Shown: one piece after another, positions 19,474-36,549 of the stretch
Layout of the letters: every line of letters begins with the position of its first letter
Position numbering within the stretch: position 1 is the stretch's first letter
Origin: [Phialemoniopsis] sp. UDSM-2020
Lineage: Eukaryota; Ascomycota; Sordariomycetes; Thyridiales; Thyridiaceae
Reading direction: 5' to 3'
NCBI GenBank assembly: GCA_018873225.1
Contig: JAEILZ010000007.1
Span: forward strand, 2,480,001-2,544,000
DNA length: 64,000 nt
Notes under the pieces: model-generated
Told to the model about the DNA's origin: nothing
The model's input: the letters and a program-made list of their open reading frames with translations, nothing else
Database searches by the model: none
Made by a program: the position numbers and the translations under genes

Positions 19474-20420
19474 ATGGCCGCCCGCCTCCGCCGCGGGCGG
19501 ACCGCCGGTGATCGCAACGGCAGCAGCAGCAACAACGAACCCGCCGGGGCGCGCCCTACCCTCCTGCAGCCCCGCGTCGCCGTCGTCCTCGGCGTGTCGG
19601 AGCGCTGGCACGCGCCCCTCTTCGCATGCCGCCTGCTCGCGTGCGCGCCCGCAATATGGTGGGGCCTTCCCAGCGCCGCCCGACTGCTCCTGCAGCTCAA
19701 GCACCTCGTCGAGACGTCGCTGGCCGTGACGAGCGCGGGCGCGGCACTGGGGTCTAGTTCGGGGCCCGGGCCGGCGTACCAGGACATGTCGTTTGAGAGC
19801 CGGCTGCGGTTGACCGAGACGTGTCTGGCTATCATGTGGGTATGTATTATCGTCGGAGTGCTGTCCAACCAGGGGATATAGACTACTAACACGGCCACAA
19901 CAGTGCGGCTCGTCAGCATATCTATCATTCTTCTTTACAGACTGCCTCATGTCAAGATGGTACGCTCTCTAAGCCCTCCCACGGCACACCTTCCCTGACT
20001 AACCACACTCTTGTCCCTTACAGGCTCCTCAACTACACACCGCAGGCCACCATCGTCCGCCTGCTCGCCATCAACGCGCTCAACGGCTACCTCACCTCCT
20101 GGGTGCTCTTCCTGACCGGCGGCTCGGCCGACCCGCGCCTGCTACTCCCGGCCTGGATCTGCATCGCCACGACTCTGACGGCGCTGTACCACATCACGCA
20201 GCGCAAGATCAACATCCGCAAGGAGACGTCGACGTCCATCTCCGTCTTCTCCATCGCCAGTTTTATTAGTATGGTCTCTCTGCTGGCGCAGCTGCACTCG
20301 AACCGCGCCGATTACCCGGCCGACATACCCCTGACGTCGCTTCTGCGGAGGGCCTGGGTGCAAGGGGCAAAGGTAGCAGGGCGCTTGTTTGACTTGGGAA
20401 ATGCTACGAGAGATTTGTAA
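19474..20420 (+). CDS. EOS1: EOS1 family N-glycosylation / stress-tolerance membrane protein
   Basis: Endoplasmic-reticulum multi-pass protein; the yeast protein affects N-glycosylation and oxidative-stress tolerance. Exons: 19474-19839, 19904-19959, 20024-20420, about 272 residues. Diagnostic stretches are LQPRVAVVLGVSERWHAPLFA near residue 35, WWGLPSAARLL, ETCLAIMW-CGSSAYLSFFFTDCLMSRW-LLNYTPQATIVRLLAINALN, and HITQRKINIRKETSTSISVF. Four hydrophobic segments are visible. Both introns are canonical and join conserved sequence in frame. The N-terminal 30 residues are low-complexity and basic. Confidence 0.88.
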
Positions 20421-20943
20421 AAAGCGAGGGTCCAGTCGTGCACTCTATATGGTTCTATCCTTGTGTTATTTGTGTTGTGTTTGCGGATATACCCCTTTGA
20501 GTTTGATTGTCAATCTTGTCAGTTTTCAAGAAGAGAGATACTAGTTCATGAAGAGGAATGAGATTCAGAGACAAAAAGTCGGTTGATATTTCGAAGAGTC
20601 TATTGACGAGAAGCTATCTGCTATCACCTGCGGAAGAATAACGAGTGTAACGCAGGGAGTGGTATGGCCGTCTCCCGATGCAAGGGGCCAGGCATCGAAA
20701 AAGACGCATGCGGAGCAAATCCATCCACGAAAAGCAAAGACCGAATCCATCTGCTGACTGGTAAAAAAATCACGCCAAGTCCAAAACCGGGTATCATGCT
20801 CATGTCCCTCATCGAGCCTTCGACTCGGGGTTCGGCTTGTTCAATGCTCAGTAGCTAAGCCTGAAGTACCATCTGCGGAGATTGCATCTCCAGAGGCCAC
20901 CCTCTAGCCAAGGCGATGGTTGGGACGAAGCGGCATGGCGGTT
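20421..20943. other. Convergent 3' regions, no gene
   Basis: Spacer between the ends of EOS1 and eIF1. Nothing recognised beyond T/TG-rich 3' UTR-like DNA. Confidence 0.5.
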
Positions 20944-21744
20944 TTAGAAACCGTGAACCTGTGAGGAGGGAGTAGATGTTAGCCGGATGTGTGCAAATAA
21001 AGGGTGATAGACGACGAGAGTTACTTGCCTTGATGGTCTTGGGGTCGAGCTCAAGGCCCTCCTCCTTGTCGACAAGGAACTCCTGCATATGCTTGCGCTG
21101 GTCACCCTGGAGCTGGATCACCTCGCCCATGTCTTCATCGTGAACGATGGTGCCATTGCAGGCGAACTTCTTCTTGACGACCGAGAGGATCTTCTTGCGA
21201 GAGAATTTCTTGGGTATACCCTGGACGGTGGTCAAGGTTTTACGACCATTGCGCTCTGGAATGCGATTGTCAGCCATACGTCACACAGACTGTTGGGATT
21301 GGGTTTTGGGGGGAGTGGGCGGTCGGTAAGCGTGTGGCGCATTGACGCATCACGGCACGTGAGACTGGCCGGCAATTTCGACGAGTCGCTGCTGGCCAAG
21401 ATGGGCGGCAGGTACGTACGCTGAATACGGATATGGATGTAATCCTGAGGCTTTGCCTTTTCTCCGGTGTCCTCCTCGACGTCAGCGAAGGGGTCTGTAG
21501 GTCCAAGAACAAAAGGTTAGCATTCTATCAATGTCGAGACTCGAGGGAAATGGTGGGGCACGGCGAAGACAGGGCGAGGAGGCTGTGCGAATGCGCGCAA
21601 AGCGTGCGAGTAATGACGTGACAGCGACCATGGCGGTTGGGCTGTCCATCACTATCGTCACACTCGCGATGGGAGTTGATGCTGGCTGATGGGCGATGAG
21701 AGGGAGAGAGACGCACCGAAAGACTTGAGATTTTCGATTGACAT
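20944..21744 (-). CDS. SUI1: Translation initiation factor eIF1 (SUI1)
   Basis: Binds the 40S subunit and enforces start-codon fidelity. Exons: 21744-21717, 21494-21420, 21255-21029, 20958-20944, 114 residues, normal for the family. It starts MSIENLKSF-DPFADVEEDTGE and continues QDYIHIRIQ-QRNGRKTLTTVQG, KKKFACNGTIV, MGEVIQLQGDQRKHMQEFL and ends in VHGF from a 15-base last exon. The third intron begins with GC (AAG|GCAAGT) and ends CACAG, a GC-AG intron; reading through it would destroy the invariant C-terminal HGF. A frame beginning at 21277 merely reads intron 2. Divergent from TRM44. Confidence 0.95.
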
Positions 21745-22664
21745 AAACCCTGGTGTTGCGGGGGTTACTCTAAGTGAGGTTTCGGTAAGGAGGGGCGGGG
21801 AGGCAGCGACCGACGACTGGAAAGTGTCTCGCTGGGCGTGTGAGGTATGCGATGTAGATCGACTTGATGTGGTGAGAGAGGAGAGTGTGGTTGGTGGTTT
21901 GAAAAAGCAGAAAGAATCTTTCTTGCTTGTGTTTGCTGAAGTGTTGTGGAAGAGTGAAGGCGGAGTGTGCTGGGCTGGAGTGGCCGAAGATTTAATGGAT
22001 GCGAGGATGTGAGGAGGGGCGAAAGTGGAGTCGAGAAATTGACCGAATCAAGTACAACCCGGGGGCTGTGACTAAGAAGTGAATCGCTAGTGTCTTCAGG
22101 TGTATCTGCTCACTGTAAAGTAGATGAGTAGGGTGGTAGGTAGATGAAATACAAGGGATAATCAGCGGGTTTGGTACTTGAGGCAGCCTGACTGGTGGAC
22201 TCGTATCTTTCACTTCTCCCCCATTGTTCTTCCTGTTCCCAATGACGAGCCCTGCTTGAACCCCAATTGATACGGTCTTGAAATGGCGCATATGATGAGT
22301 ATCATGAAATTGCGCTGCATTTGTGCTCCTGAACTTCTCGAGGTAAAGTTGTTGCATCTATGATGTCCCGCCAGCCATTCTTCAAGATTCACGGTTGTCT
22401 TCTCCAAAGTTCAGTTCACAACGTACTCCGTCCTCTCCAAGTTGACCCACCGAAAATTCCGGTACATGCAAGCTGGGCGCATCTGGAACCTTTCTTGGCC
22501 TACCACGGTTTGCAGTGGTCTAGAACTCACACAGCATTGCAAGGGCGTCATACCAAGCTGATCAGTCGACTTATCTGATCTCTTCATCTCACACCAAAGG
22601 AGATCACCGTTGCAGCCTCCACAAGGCCCAGCCAGAGCCAAGCCGTAGAAGCAGGGCCAAGCAG
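21745..22664. other. Divergent promoter region, eIF1 / TRM44
   Basis: No gene or repeat recognised in 920 bases. AT-rich at 21880-22200. Specific sites were not identified. Confidence 0.5.
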
Positions 22665-24179
22665 ATGACTCTTACCCCAGAGGCGTATGCCGAGGACGCA
22701 GCGCCACTCATCCACCAGACCAACGACCCCAGTGCTGTCTATTCTCCGATTTGCAGCCATGACTGTGCTTTTGATCCAGACGCCTTCCGCAAGGTCATGC
22801 TGAATCTGATCCAGAATCCCAACCTGCTGACGAGCTGGCTATTCAGGGCAGATTTGGTAGCTGAGCATGATGGCTGTGATGACGAGGTTCTGCTGGAGGG
22901 CGTCCCAGAGTCCGAAGGGCAACCGCCGGTGATCCCGCTGATACAAGGCTATCAGCGCGGCAGGGTCATTGTGCGACGTCTCATACCAAGGAATACCAAG
23001 AGAGATAAGCCGCTTCTCCAGACATGCGTTTTCTACCATACGCCCGCCACGACGGATGCAGAGATACAGAAGACTCTCGTCATATACCTGCCCCATATCA
23101 CTACCGTGGATGAGATCCCCTTCTATCATCCCAACGTGCGAGGCCTGGGCTATCTCCACGAGTGGAATACAGGGGAAGGCAAGGGCACCATCTCCATTCA
23201 CTTTCGTTTCTTGAGTGACGAGGACAGGATAGCAAGGCCTGTCAAGTTGCAACGGACTGCTCTCATAATGATTGGTGTTATCCACAAGCACGGCGAGGGT
23301 AAGCGTACGGGCTATGTCAAACGGGTCCATCATGACCAGCTGGTGCCTCAAGCGCCTATGCAAAACCGTTTCCATGATCTCAAGGACCGCCATGCCAGAC
23401 ATCTCGTCGACACTTGGAAGGAGTCCACCGATCCGGGAAAGCATGTATTTGAAGACCTGGCCATTGCAGCGTTTCTCATCGAGCTGTGGAGAGACATGTA
23501 CAAGGATGAAAAGTTTCCTGGCTTCGTGGACATCGGCTGCGGTAATGGCCTGCTAACGTACCTGCTGAACAAAGAGGGATACAGCGGCTGGGGTTTCGAT
23601 GCAAGATCGCGCAAGTCCTGGGCACAATACAGTGACACTGTCGTGGATTCCGAGGGCCGGCAGTCCAGCACATTGCAGGAGCGCGTTCTCTTACCTTCAG
23701 TCGTCTCGAGGCCAGACATACAGGACACTGATCAAGAAGGGCTCAACAATGATCGCATTCAAGATGGACATTTCCCCAAGGGCACTTTTATTGTCTCGAA
23801 TCACGCTGATGAGCTCACACCCTGGACACCGATCCTCGCTACCATGTCCGACTGCCCGTGGATCTCGATACCGTGTTGCAGTCACAACCTGACTGGTGCC
23901 AAGTTCCGAGCTGCTCCGCCAAGAGACAAGTCCAAGGGATCCTCCACCTATGCATCCATTACGGAGTGGGTGGCCGACATTGCAGCTGACTGCGGGTGGG
24001 AAGTCGAGCGGGAGATGCTGAGGATACCAAGTACGAGGAACGCTGCCCTGATCGGAAGGAAACGAACCACGCCGGCCGAGACCATTGGCATCCAAGACAT
24101 CATCATGAAATACGGAGGCACCGCAGGCTATTTCGAGAACGCCATGAAACTAGTGAAGACTGGGCCGCGATCGCATTGA
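22665..24179 (+). CDS. TRM44: tRNA (uracil-2'-O-)-methyltransferase Trm44
   Basis: Uses S-adenosylmethionine to 2'-O-methylate U44 of tRNA-Ser in the cytoplasm. Single exon of 504 residues with ATG at 22665. The methyltransferase core includes FPGFVDIGCGNGLLTYLL at about residues 284-301 (SAM-binding glycine loop), then EGYSGWGFDARSRKSW, the family signature, and SNHADELTPWTPILA and ISIPCCSHNLTGAKF further on. The N-terminal half holds the family-specific region (YLPHITTVDEIPFYHP). Length matches fungal Trm44 proteins. It ends 114 bases from the convergent dioxygenase gene. Confidence 0.93.
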   Translation: MTLTPEAYAEDAAPLIHQTNDPSAVYSPICSHDCAFDPDAFRKVMLNLIQNPNLLTSWLFRADLVAEHDGCDDEVLLEGVPESEGQPPVIPLIQGYQRGRVIVRRLIPRNTKRDKPLLQTCVFYHTPATTDAEIQKTLVIYLPHITTVDEIPFYHPNVRGLGYLHEWNTGEGKGTISIHFRFLSDEDRIARPVKLQRTALIMIGVIHKHGEGKRTGYVKRVHHDQLVPQAPMQNRFHDLKDRHARHLVDTWKESTDPGKHVFEDLAIAAFLIELWRDMYKDEKFPGFVDIGCGNGLLTYLLNKEGYSGWGFDARSRKSWAQYSDTVVDSEGRQSSTLQERVLLPSVVSRPDIQDTDQEGLNNDRIQDGHFPKGTFIVSNHADELTPWTPILATMSDCPWISIPCCSHNLTGAKFRAAPPRDKSKGSSTYASITEWVADIAADCGWEVEREMLRIPSTRNAALIGRKRTTPAETIGIQDIIMKYGGTAGYFENAMKLVKTGPRSH

Positions 24180-24293
24180 TCACTGTCGCATCATTTGCAT
24201 CCATTCTGTCTTTTGGAACCCCTACAACGGGCTTCGAAGAGAGAGCTATCCCACCACCTAAAGGAACTGTATGGTACAAGCTCAACGGCAGTT

Positions 24294-25350
24294 TCAATCG
24301 AGATCAGGCACCGGGAGATGATCAACGAGCTTCAACTTGAGCCCCAGCTTCTCCAGCGCCTCGACCGCATTGCGGTCCCTTAGCTCTTCCGTCTCCTTCT
24401 GTGTCACCAGCACAAAATCGTGCTTCATCAGCCAGATGCCCTCCTTGACCCCGTACTCCTCCGCCGTCTTCTTGTCGACCTTCTCCAAGTCAATCACCAG
24501 ACTCTTCTTGACACCAAAGACGGCGTCTGACTTTTCATAGGGGTCTCCTCGGAGATATAGAGCTCTGCGCACATGATTAGTCTCATCCGGCTTGCTCCAG
24601 CATTTCAAAAGACGGCACTCACGTTATGAGGTGGTCCCAGCCCTCCTTGCCAAACATAAAGTGCATGTGCGCCGGGCGCCAGCAGTGCCGGCCCAGCTGC
24701 TCGAGCAGCTTGCCCACGGGCCCGTCGTGCGGAATCGGGTAGCTCACAGGCTTGATCCCTTCGAACCAGAAGCGACCTTGCTCGTCGCTGATCATGACGC
24801 ACCGCTCCGACGGCTCGCCCCGATCCGAGTGCTGCACGTCGTAGTGGCCCGAGCTATCCGTCTCCCAAATGTCGACTTTCACGCCCGGCACCGGCCGGCC
24901 CTGGCTGTCCTTGACCGTGCACACGGCCAGCAGCGGCTCGCCCGCCGGGTCCGACGTCATGGACGCCCCGTTGGGCAGCGTCGGCGCGTCATGCGTGTGG
25001 AACGGGCCCAAGACGGAACCCTCAGTACCCGCAGGAGGCTTCGGGTGGTTAATGCTGTCAACCAGCAGCGACAAGCCCAGGATGTCGGACAGGAGGATGA
25101 ACTCGTTGCGCACGTCGCTGCAGATCTGGCCCGTGGCGATGAGGAACATGAGCCCGGCCATCCACTCGTCGCCGCTGAGGCGCGTCTCGCGCGCAAAGTC
25201 GTGCAGGTGCACGACGAGCCGCTCCATCAGGTAACGCAGGCGCGCGTTCTTGGCCTGCGAGTTGATGCGCACCGTGTTGGGCGTGATGTTGTCGATGGTC
25301 AGGTCCAGCAGCTCGGGGACCGAGGCTGCGCCGTTTGCGCTGGAGGCCAT
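24294..25350 (-). CDS. Intradiol ring-cleavage dioxygenase (hydroxyquinol/catechol 1,2-dioxygenase type)
   Basis: Non-haem Fe(III) enzyme that opens ortho-dihydroxylated aromatic rings to muconate-type products in lignin and phenol catabolism. Exon 1 is 25350-24623, the intron 24622-24565 (GTGAGT...GCGCAG) and exon 2 is 24564-24294, 332 residues. An N-terminal helical dimerisation domain is followed by the catalytic beta-sandwich. Iron ligands are visible: Tyr170 (SGHYD), Tyr204 (VSYPIP), His228 and His230 (RPAHMHF). DIWETDSSG and GPFHTHDAPTLPNG are typical of the hydroxyquinol branch. No signal peptide, so intracellular. The substrate cannot be fixed from sequence alone. No other aromatic-pathway gene is adjacent. 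Confidence 0.9.
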
Positions 25351-26798
25351 GGCTGGCTGTGCTCTGGATAATGGTGTATATGAGTTCTCGATGTGTCTAT
25401 TTGACTTTCCGCGGTGCAAGGGATATCTGTCGACAGAGAGGAGCCGCGCAAAGCAATTGCGTATGCAAGCAGAATCGCAGAGAACCAGAATATGTCTAGA
25501 CAGAAAAGTATCTAGACTTTGTCCCGTATATACCTGCCTCCGGGTGAATTATGTACTTGCGGTTGCTAGCTCTTTATGTAATGCTCTGTCATCCACCTCG
25601 AAAGCTTCGTTATTCGGAAGTATCCTTCGCACGTCTCCGCTGAGATCTTCTAGTGCTCTCCGGGTCGAATCGAGTATATCCGGAGGATTCTCTTGACTGC
25701 TTTTGCAGACCTCTGTGACGTCAAGGTCTCAGTCTCTTACGAACATGTTCTTTCCAAAAAGAAATGTCAAGAAAGTCGGCACAAGCCAAAAGGAAGAAAG
25801 CTTCTTATGACGTTGAAAGACGGACAGTGTATTGAACTGGCCTCAAGACACAGTGACGAATCACACAGCTCTAGTTCGTAAGTATAAATCTACAAACAGC
25901 AACGGGGAAGCTTCCGCCCCTCCTGTCGCTTGCATCTTTCCATAGCTTCCATTACAGCGCTGTCACATTCTGCGGTCGCGGCAGTTCTCCAGGGCGGGAT
26001 TATCGTCCCACCGCCAACGCTGCAAGGAGGGGCACGGCCTGGCGCTTGGACGGGGGCGCGGGGACCGCCCTCGGGACTTGAAATCGGCTCCGTGCGGGGG
26101 AGGCTACATCCGTGTCAGACTACGACCCCCCCGACCAAACTATTTCCTACGTACGCAAGTGGGTGTCGGAAAGGTTGACGGTTTGGAACAATCTCTACCC
26201 AGGCTACTAACAGACCGAATGAACCATGTACGCTTAGGTAGTGGGATAATCCTGGGTAGAGAGAGATGCATCGAGGAGGACGGTCAACTAATCTGTCACC
26301 CATTTCGTACGGCTCACAGGGCTGAATTCGTTCCTCGGACATGGATATTTCTATATTCACTCTGTAGCTATGTACAACAAGCGCTGAGACGGCCCCGCCG
26401 GAAACCATGACCTATGAAATATGGAAGATGAAAAAGCCGATGCCTGTTGGCGGCCCCCGGAGTAGGTAGCGTTCCATGCATCTTTATGCGAGCTGCCCCC
26501 GTCTAATGAAGCCGTAAAAGCAAAGTCGCCGCCTCCAGAATAATAATGAAAATGAACGCCGCTTTCCATGCAGGGTGTGGTATGCCAACAGGTATGTCGG
26601 AGCTCTCGATGAGCTGTGGATGCAAATTCTTCTACGTACATAGTGAAACCTTGCGCTACTGAGCGCGCGCGTGCATGGGAAAACGTTCCCAGGGTATAAA
26701 GGAGATATTAGGTCGGTGGAAGGGGGGATCCCCCACGCTGAATGTGAAACTTAGTGTTGTCGTAAAGTCATCAGATGATAGTCGTGGTAAGCCCAACG
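25351..26798. other. Intergenic, holds one complete MITE
   Basis: Promoter side of the dioxygenase gene. A GC-rich patch lies at about 26000-26100 and the MITE at 26156-26306. No gene recognised. Confidence 0.5.
26156..26306 (+). mobile_element. MITE, complete copy with 5-base target duplication
   Basis: 151 bases between direct GTACG repeats (26151-26155 and 26307-26311). The left end CAAGTGGGTGTCGGAAAG and right end CTGTCACCCATTTC form an imperfect inverted pair including GTTGACGG/CGGTCAAC. Internally it carries CTTAGGTAGTGGGATAATCC like the other copies. No coding capacity, so it depends on a transposase elsewhere. Confidence 0.85.
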
Positions 26799-29786
26799 CT
26801 AGGTGGCCAACGGACGATCAGTCTTCTCTCCGTCGTGTGTCTCCTCCAGGATGTCTGTGATCGGTGACTCCTCCTCGTTCTCCTCGTCTTCCTCCGGGAT
26901 GTCCTTCGGTGCGCCCGGGGTCATGGAGTTTCGGAGGCTTGAGGGTGGCAGCGGTGTGATTGACCTCCGGCCATTCTGTCCGCTTCCGGGGCGGCCGATG
27001 AGAGGAGTCGAGCTTCTATCAGAGTCCTTATACGCATGGTTCAAGCTTGAGCTACTGACTCTCCGAGAGCGTGTCGGATGATTGATCTCCGACTTGGTGA
27101 CAGAGGCATCCCACTCTGCGAGATCCTTTGCGCTCCACGAGGCTCGGTGCTGGCGGCCGGACTTTGGTAACGTCGTCACCGAATTCGTCGAGTTCATCGA
27201 GTTCACCGAGTAGCGCGAGCCGGCACTATTGGCTCTACTTCTGCGGTTATTGGGCCGGTAGTACTCACGGGCGCCACTCTGGCTCGCAATCGCCGCCATC
27301 TCGGCCAACTCGTCGGGGGCCTCCTTTTCATCCTCGATCTTAGGAGCACGACGGACATTGTTGACTGAGAAGTATGGCTCCTTTGGCGCCTCAGGCTCGT
27401 CCTCGCCATCCTTCTCCTTTCCTTTGCCCTTCTTGTCCTTCTTGTCGCTTGCAGGAGTAGGGAGGTCTGCGGCCTTCTTTTCCAGATGCTCAAAATACCG
27501 AGGGCGGATCTTATCGAGCCACTCGGGCTCAAAATCTTCGCGGTTGCGGGAGAGCGACATCCACGAAGAGATCGCACCTAGGACGACGAGGATCATCGTC
27601 GCAATCACAAGGAATCCCTGGATCACGATGATGATGACTCCCAGCACGGTGGCAAGGATCCTGTTGAGGTTGAACTCGGGAAGGAACGCAATAGACAGAC
27701 CAGTCGTGACTACTTTGCTGATGCTGAGCATCCAGACTGCCAGCGCCGTGTTCCGAGCGCCCTCAAAGGGGCTAAGCTTGGCGACAATGACGAATGCGAT
27801 GATCTCAACGACCAGGAGACCGTAAACTTGCGCAAGTGGTGACAGCCCCGCGCCACCGATGAAGGCAGCCCGGATTAGCTGATAGACAAGGTAGTAGACG
27901 AAGAACCACCACCTTGTTCTCCGGTATCGGGCAGACAGCCATCCGAACCTCTTCACGTAAGCCTGGTCCTTGTGGACGGTAGCCCTGTTTGGATCCTCAT
28001 CGTGATGTAGCTTGAAAAAGGGCAGCGAGAAAGATGCACGCGAGGTCAGACCTCTCGCCGTCAACGTACTTGTCCGTGTCGGTAGAAAGCATGGAACGAC
28101 CTTGAAGATCCGGGTTTGATGAAAGACGATGGTGTCCGGGCGGACCGAGGACTTGCCGAAGCGCAACCTGAAGTGGCACGCATACCATGCGATACCCCCT
28201 ACACCTCCCACAAAGATGGCAAAGACAATTCCGGCGATGGCCGTCGCGCCAGCTGGTCCGTGGAGCGCGAATTGGAAGATTGCAAAAGTCGTCATGGCGG
28301 AAAACGCAATGAAGAAGGTCCTCAGGGCAGCCACGAAGGTATACTTGACGTAGTGGGAACGGAAGTAGGCCAGGCGATCCTGCTTGATCCTCTTGAACCA
28401 AACCAGTGCTTCCAGACTCCACTTGAGGGTGACCATGGACAGGATGACGAGTCCTAGCATGACAAGGAACCATATTAAGCTCACCAAGAATGCGTCGCCC
28501 GTAGGAATCCCTGCCATGGACAGCGTGGAGGGGAAGCCGGTCCAGGTTCCTGGTGGCGGCATTCCGGGTGATACAGGGTCGCCTCCCCACTGGTAGTCGT
28601 AAGGATCGCTCTCGTTGAACGTTTTACGTTTCATCAGATGCCCAACGGTATCAGCAGTCTGCAGCGAGCGGCCATAGATCTTGCGAGCCATCCCACCACC
28701 GCTGTTGATCACCGAAGATCCGGCACCTCCAGCCTGGCTGCCGTTTCCGCTAATGCCGGCAAAGCCGTCGATTGAGTTGATCATGACCGTACTGGGAATG
28801 ATTCCTGCAGACCACGCAAAGTTGCTCCAGAACGCCGGAAGAACGCTGGGCCAGTTGACTGAGAGCGCACCGGAGAAGAATATGGACTGCATGGTTTCGA
28901 AGATGACCAGGATCGAGAGCGAGTGAGCGTAATGCGTACGCATGTGGGGGATGCTTATGCCGTACATGGCGGTAGCAAGAGACGCTATCATGGCTACCAA
29001 GACGAAGATGCCTAGTATTGGAGCAATCGCCTCGGGGTGACCGAAGGTATTGCCGTTGGTCATGACAGCCTGAAAACATCCGATCTCGGTCTGACTCGAG
29101 TTGGCGAAGATTTGGAACTTGACGGAGCCCTCGAAGTCGGGAATATCAAAAGCTATGGAAGGAATGGAACCGACTTGCTGGGGACCGATTAGGAACTGCG
29201 CATAGGCGCTGATCGGTTTGCTCGCGTTCAGAGGACACAGCCTATGATATCTGTTAGAAATGCTCCCCATGCTTCGATGATCTCGACTTACGTATCCCTC
29301 ATGAAGATGGCAGTGCAAGGGTCAATCGTCTGGCTGAATCTCTCCTCGCCGTCTGTGAACGTCAGTACAGCCTATTTGACAAGAGTATCGAGAGTAGGTC
29401 CATACAAGCTTCCAGAGTGATCACGACTGTCATATTCATTAGCATATTGATCATGGGATATGTCTCCAGCGATAGGAGGATAGCTTACCCATGAGTGATT
29501 CGTTCCTGACATTCGAGGTACCATCCAGATGGAAGATGACGGAAGAATTGTCGACATAATATGCTGCGTCGAGTTTCGTGATGTTGAACAGACTCTCCCC
29601 ACCCAGGCAGTCGCCAAAATCGCCGGTATAGAGGGCAGGATAACGGTCAACTGCTAGCTGGCGCGATATGCCTTGTGCGTCCGTTCCGGTGATGTATTTG
29701 GTTTCTCGAGCTTGGGAAGAGCCGATCATACAAAACACCCAGCACAATAACACCGCGCCGAAAAAACGGCGCCGTGAATCGGCCAT
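26799..29786 (-). CDS. TRP-like / flavin-carrier (FLC) family membrane protein
   Basis: Fungal TRP-like channel/FLC protein, expected in ER, vacuole or plasma membrane and linked to calcium, FAD transport and cell-wall homeostasis. Exons: 29786-29489, 29352-29292, 29241-26799, about 933 residues. A signal peptide (VLLCWVFCMIGSSQA) is followed by an ML-like luminal domain with paired Cys (FGDCLGGESLF, DPCTAIFMRDTLCPLNA, IGCFQAVMTNGNTF). A nine-helix TRP-like domain follows (SILVIFETMQSIFFSGALS, GLVILSMVTLKWSLEALVWF, RTRWWFFVYYLVYQLIRAAF). The cytosolic tail of about 300 residues is charged and Ser-rich with a KKDKKGKGKEKDGEDE stretch. Joined exons complete the cysteine pattern. Yeast FLC paralogue identity cannot be assigned. 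Confidence 0.88.
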
Positions 29787-35122
<5,336 letters not shown>

Positions 35123-36549
35123 GGTAGTCGTTTAGAGCGATAGTTTGTTGGATGTTTTTTCGCTACAGGATCACGATATATATGCACGAGCTGGTCCGGC
35201 GTGATCAGCCGCCAGCCATAGAAGGCGTTGTGTAATTTTGAATTGCCTCGTCATATAGCATGGTGTTGAAACAGCTCAACGATGGCCTCTTGGACGAGAA
35301 CCCATCCGTTTGCCTAGGCAGGCCAAAAGTTTAGAAATAGAGTTGAATCTCGTCCCCCTGTACACCAGCAGTAAGAGCCGCGATCGTGCGAGAAGCCTCA
35401 TGCACTATCCCGTCCGACCGACAGTCGGTTAACCCACGGCATTGGTGCCGGTGCAGATCTGATGGAGGGTACGTTGGTTGTGCAGGCCTCTCCGGAGCAA
35501 ATGTTGAGAGAGCAGTCCTTGCGTCTCATTGGTTTGGGTGGTGATGAAAGCGCTTAGTCGCATCAGGTACCAGGGGACTTTGCTGCCCAACTGCACTTGG
35601 GAGGGGTTTTGGGTACCCAATACCTAAAGTCTAGGCCTGATTTGATCCGACATGGCCCTCGCTATTTTAGGATCGAGGGTGTTTGCTACCAACGGTGCAG
35701 TAGTTTCTCGCCGAGCTCTGCTTGAAGGTCGAGAGGGCAAAGCTCCAGTCTTCCACTCAGAGCCGAGAGGATGGATGTGTTGGCAATGCGTTTTGCATGA
35801 GTCACTTTGGGTAGTCGGCCACCAGTGGTGAGACTGCTGATCAGAGACGGCCAAGAGCCCGTGTTATCAGACCATACTGAAGGATGAGCATTTATTGCAA
35901 TTGCTGGTCAGATGCGACTGTTTGCAATGTCTAGGCTGGGACCATTTTGGAGAGCGAGGGCACACTTGGTGGGTGGTGACGTTGTTGGTGATGGGAGTAT
36001 TTGCGTCGGGTGTGCACTGTATCAGATGCAGCACAGCTCTAAATCGATGGAAGAGAGCACGCTAGACTGTATCCTTTTGGCAGCAGAGCTTCTTACGCTA
36101 GACCGCTAAAGTGCAGCACGTTAGGCACGCACCCCGCCGGCCGAGGACCACCTGGACAGTTTGGGCGGGTGGTCCCACAGCCTGGGCTAGCACTCCAAGC
36201 CATGCCCGACCCGTCCCTTGTCTTGCCGCTGTGGCTCCCCCACCATCTCGCCTATCGAATCACAATCAGCTGCGTCTCTCGTCAACAGCTGCAGCCGCTG
36301 AGCCTGTGAATTCCAGTCACCACCTTCTTCTGGCCTCTGCCTGGTGTCTGGCCCATCTCACCATTCTTTCCAATCATGTTTTCAACTTCTTGATCATATT
36401 CTGTACTTGTCATCAATTTCTGGATCGTCGTTTGACTGCTGCGACGTCCCCCAGCAGCTTCGAGTGACCGCTTTCTGAACCTGTGCGGGCGAGAGCTTAG
36501 CGGGCCAGCAAATACCAAATTCGAGTTGGGCTGGCATGGTGCGCCTGCC
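35123..36549. other. Intergenic, no gene recognised
   Basis: 3' region of ATP sulfurylase and 5' leader of the next gene. Only short frames without protein character were seen. Confidence 0.5.

Noticed and set aside
24240..24270. CTATCCCACCACCTAAAGG as another copy of the dispersed repeat core
   Set aside because: It mismatches at several core positions and the flanks do not align with any other copy; chance similarity in the TRM44 3' region.
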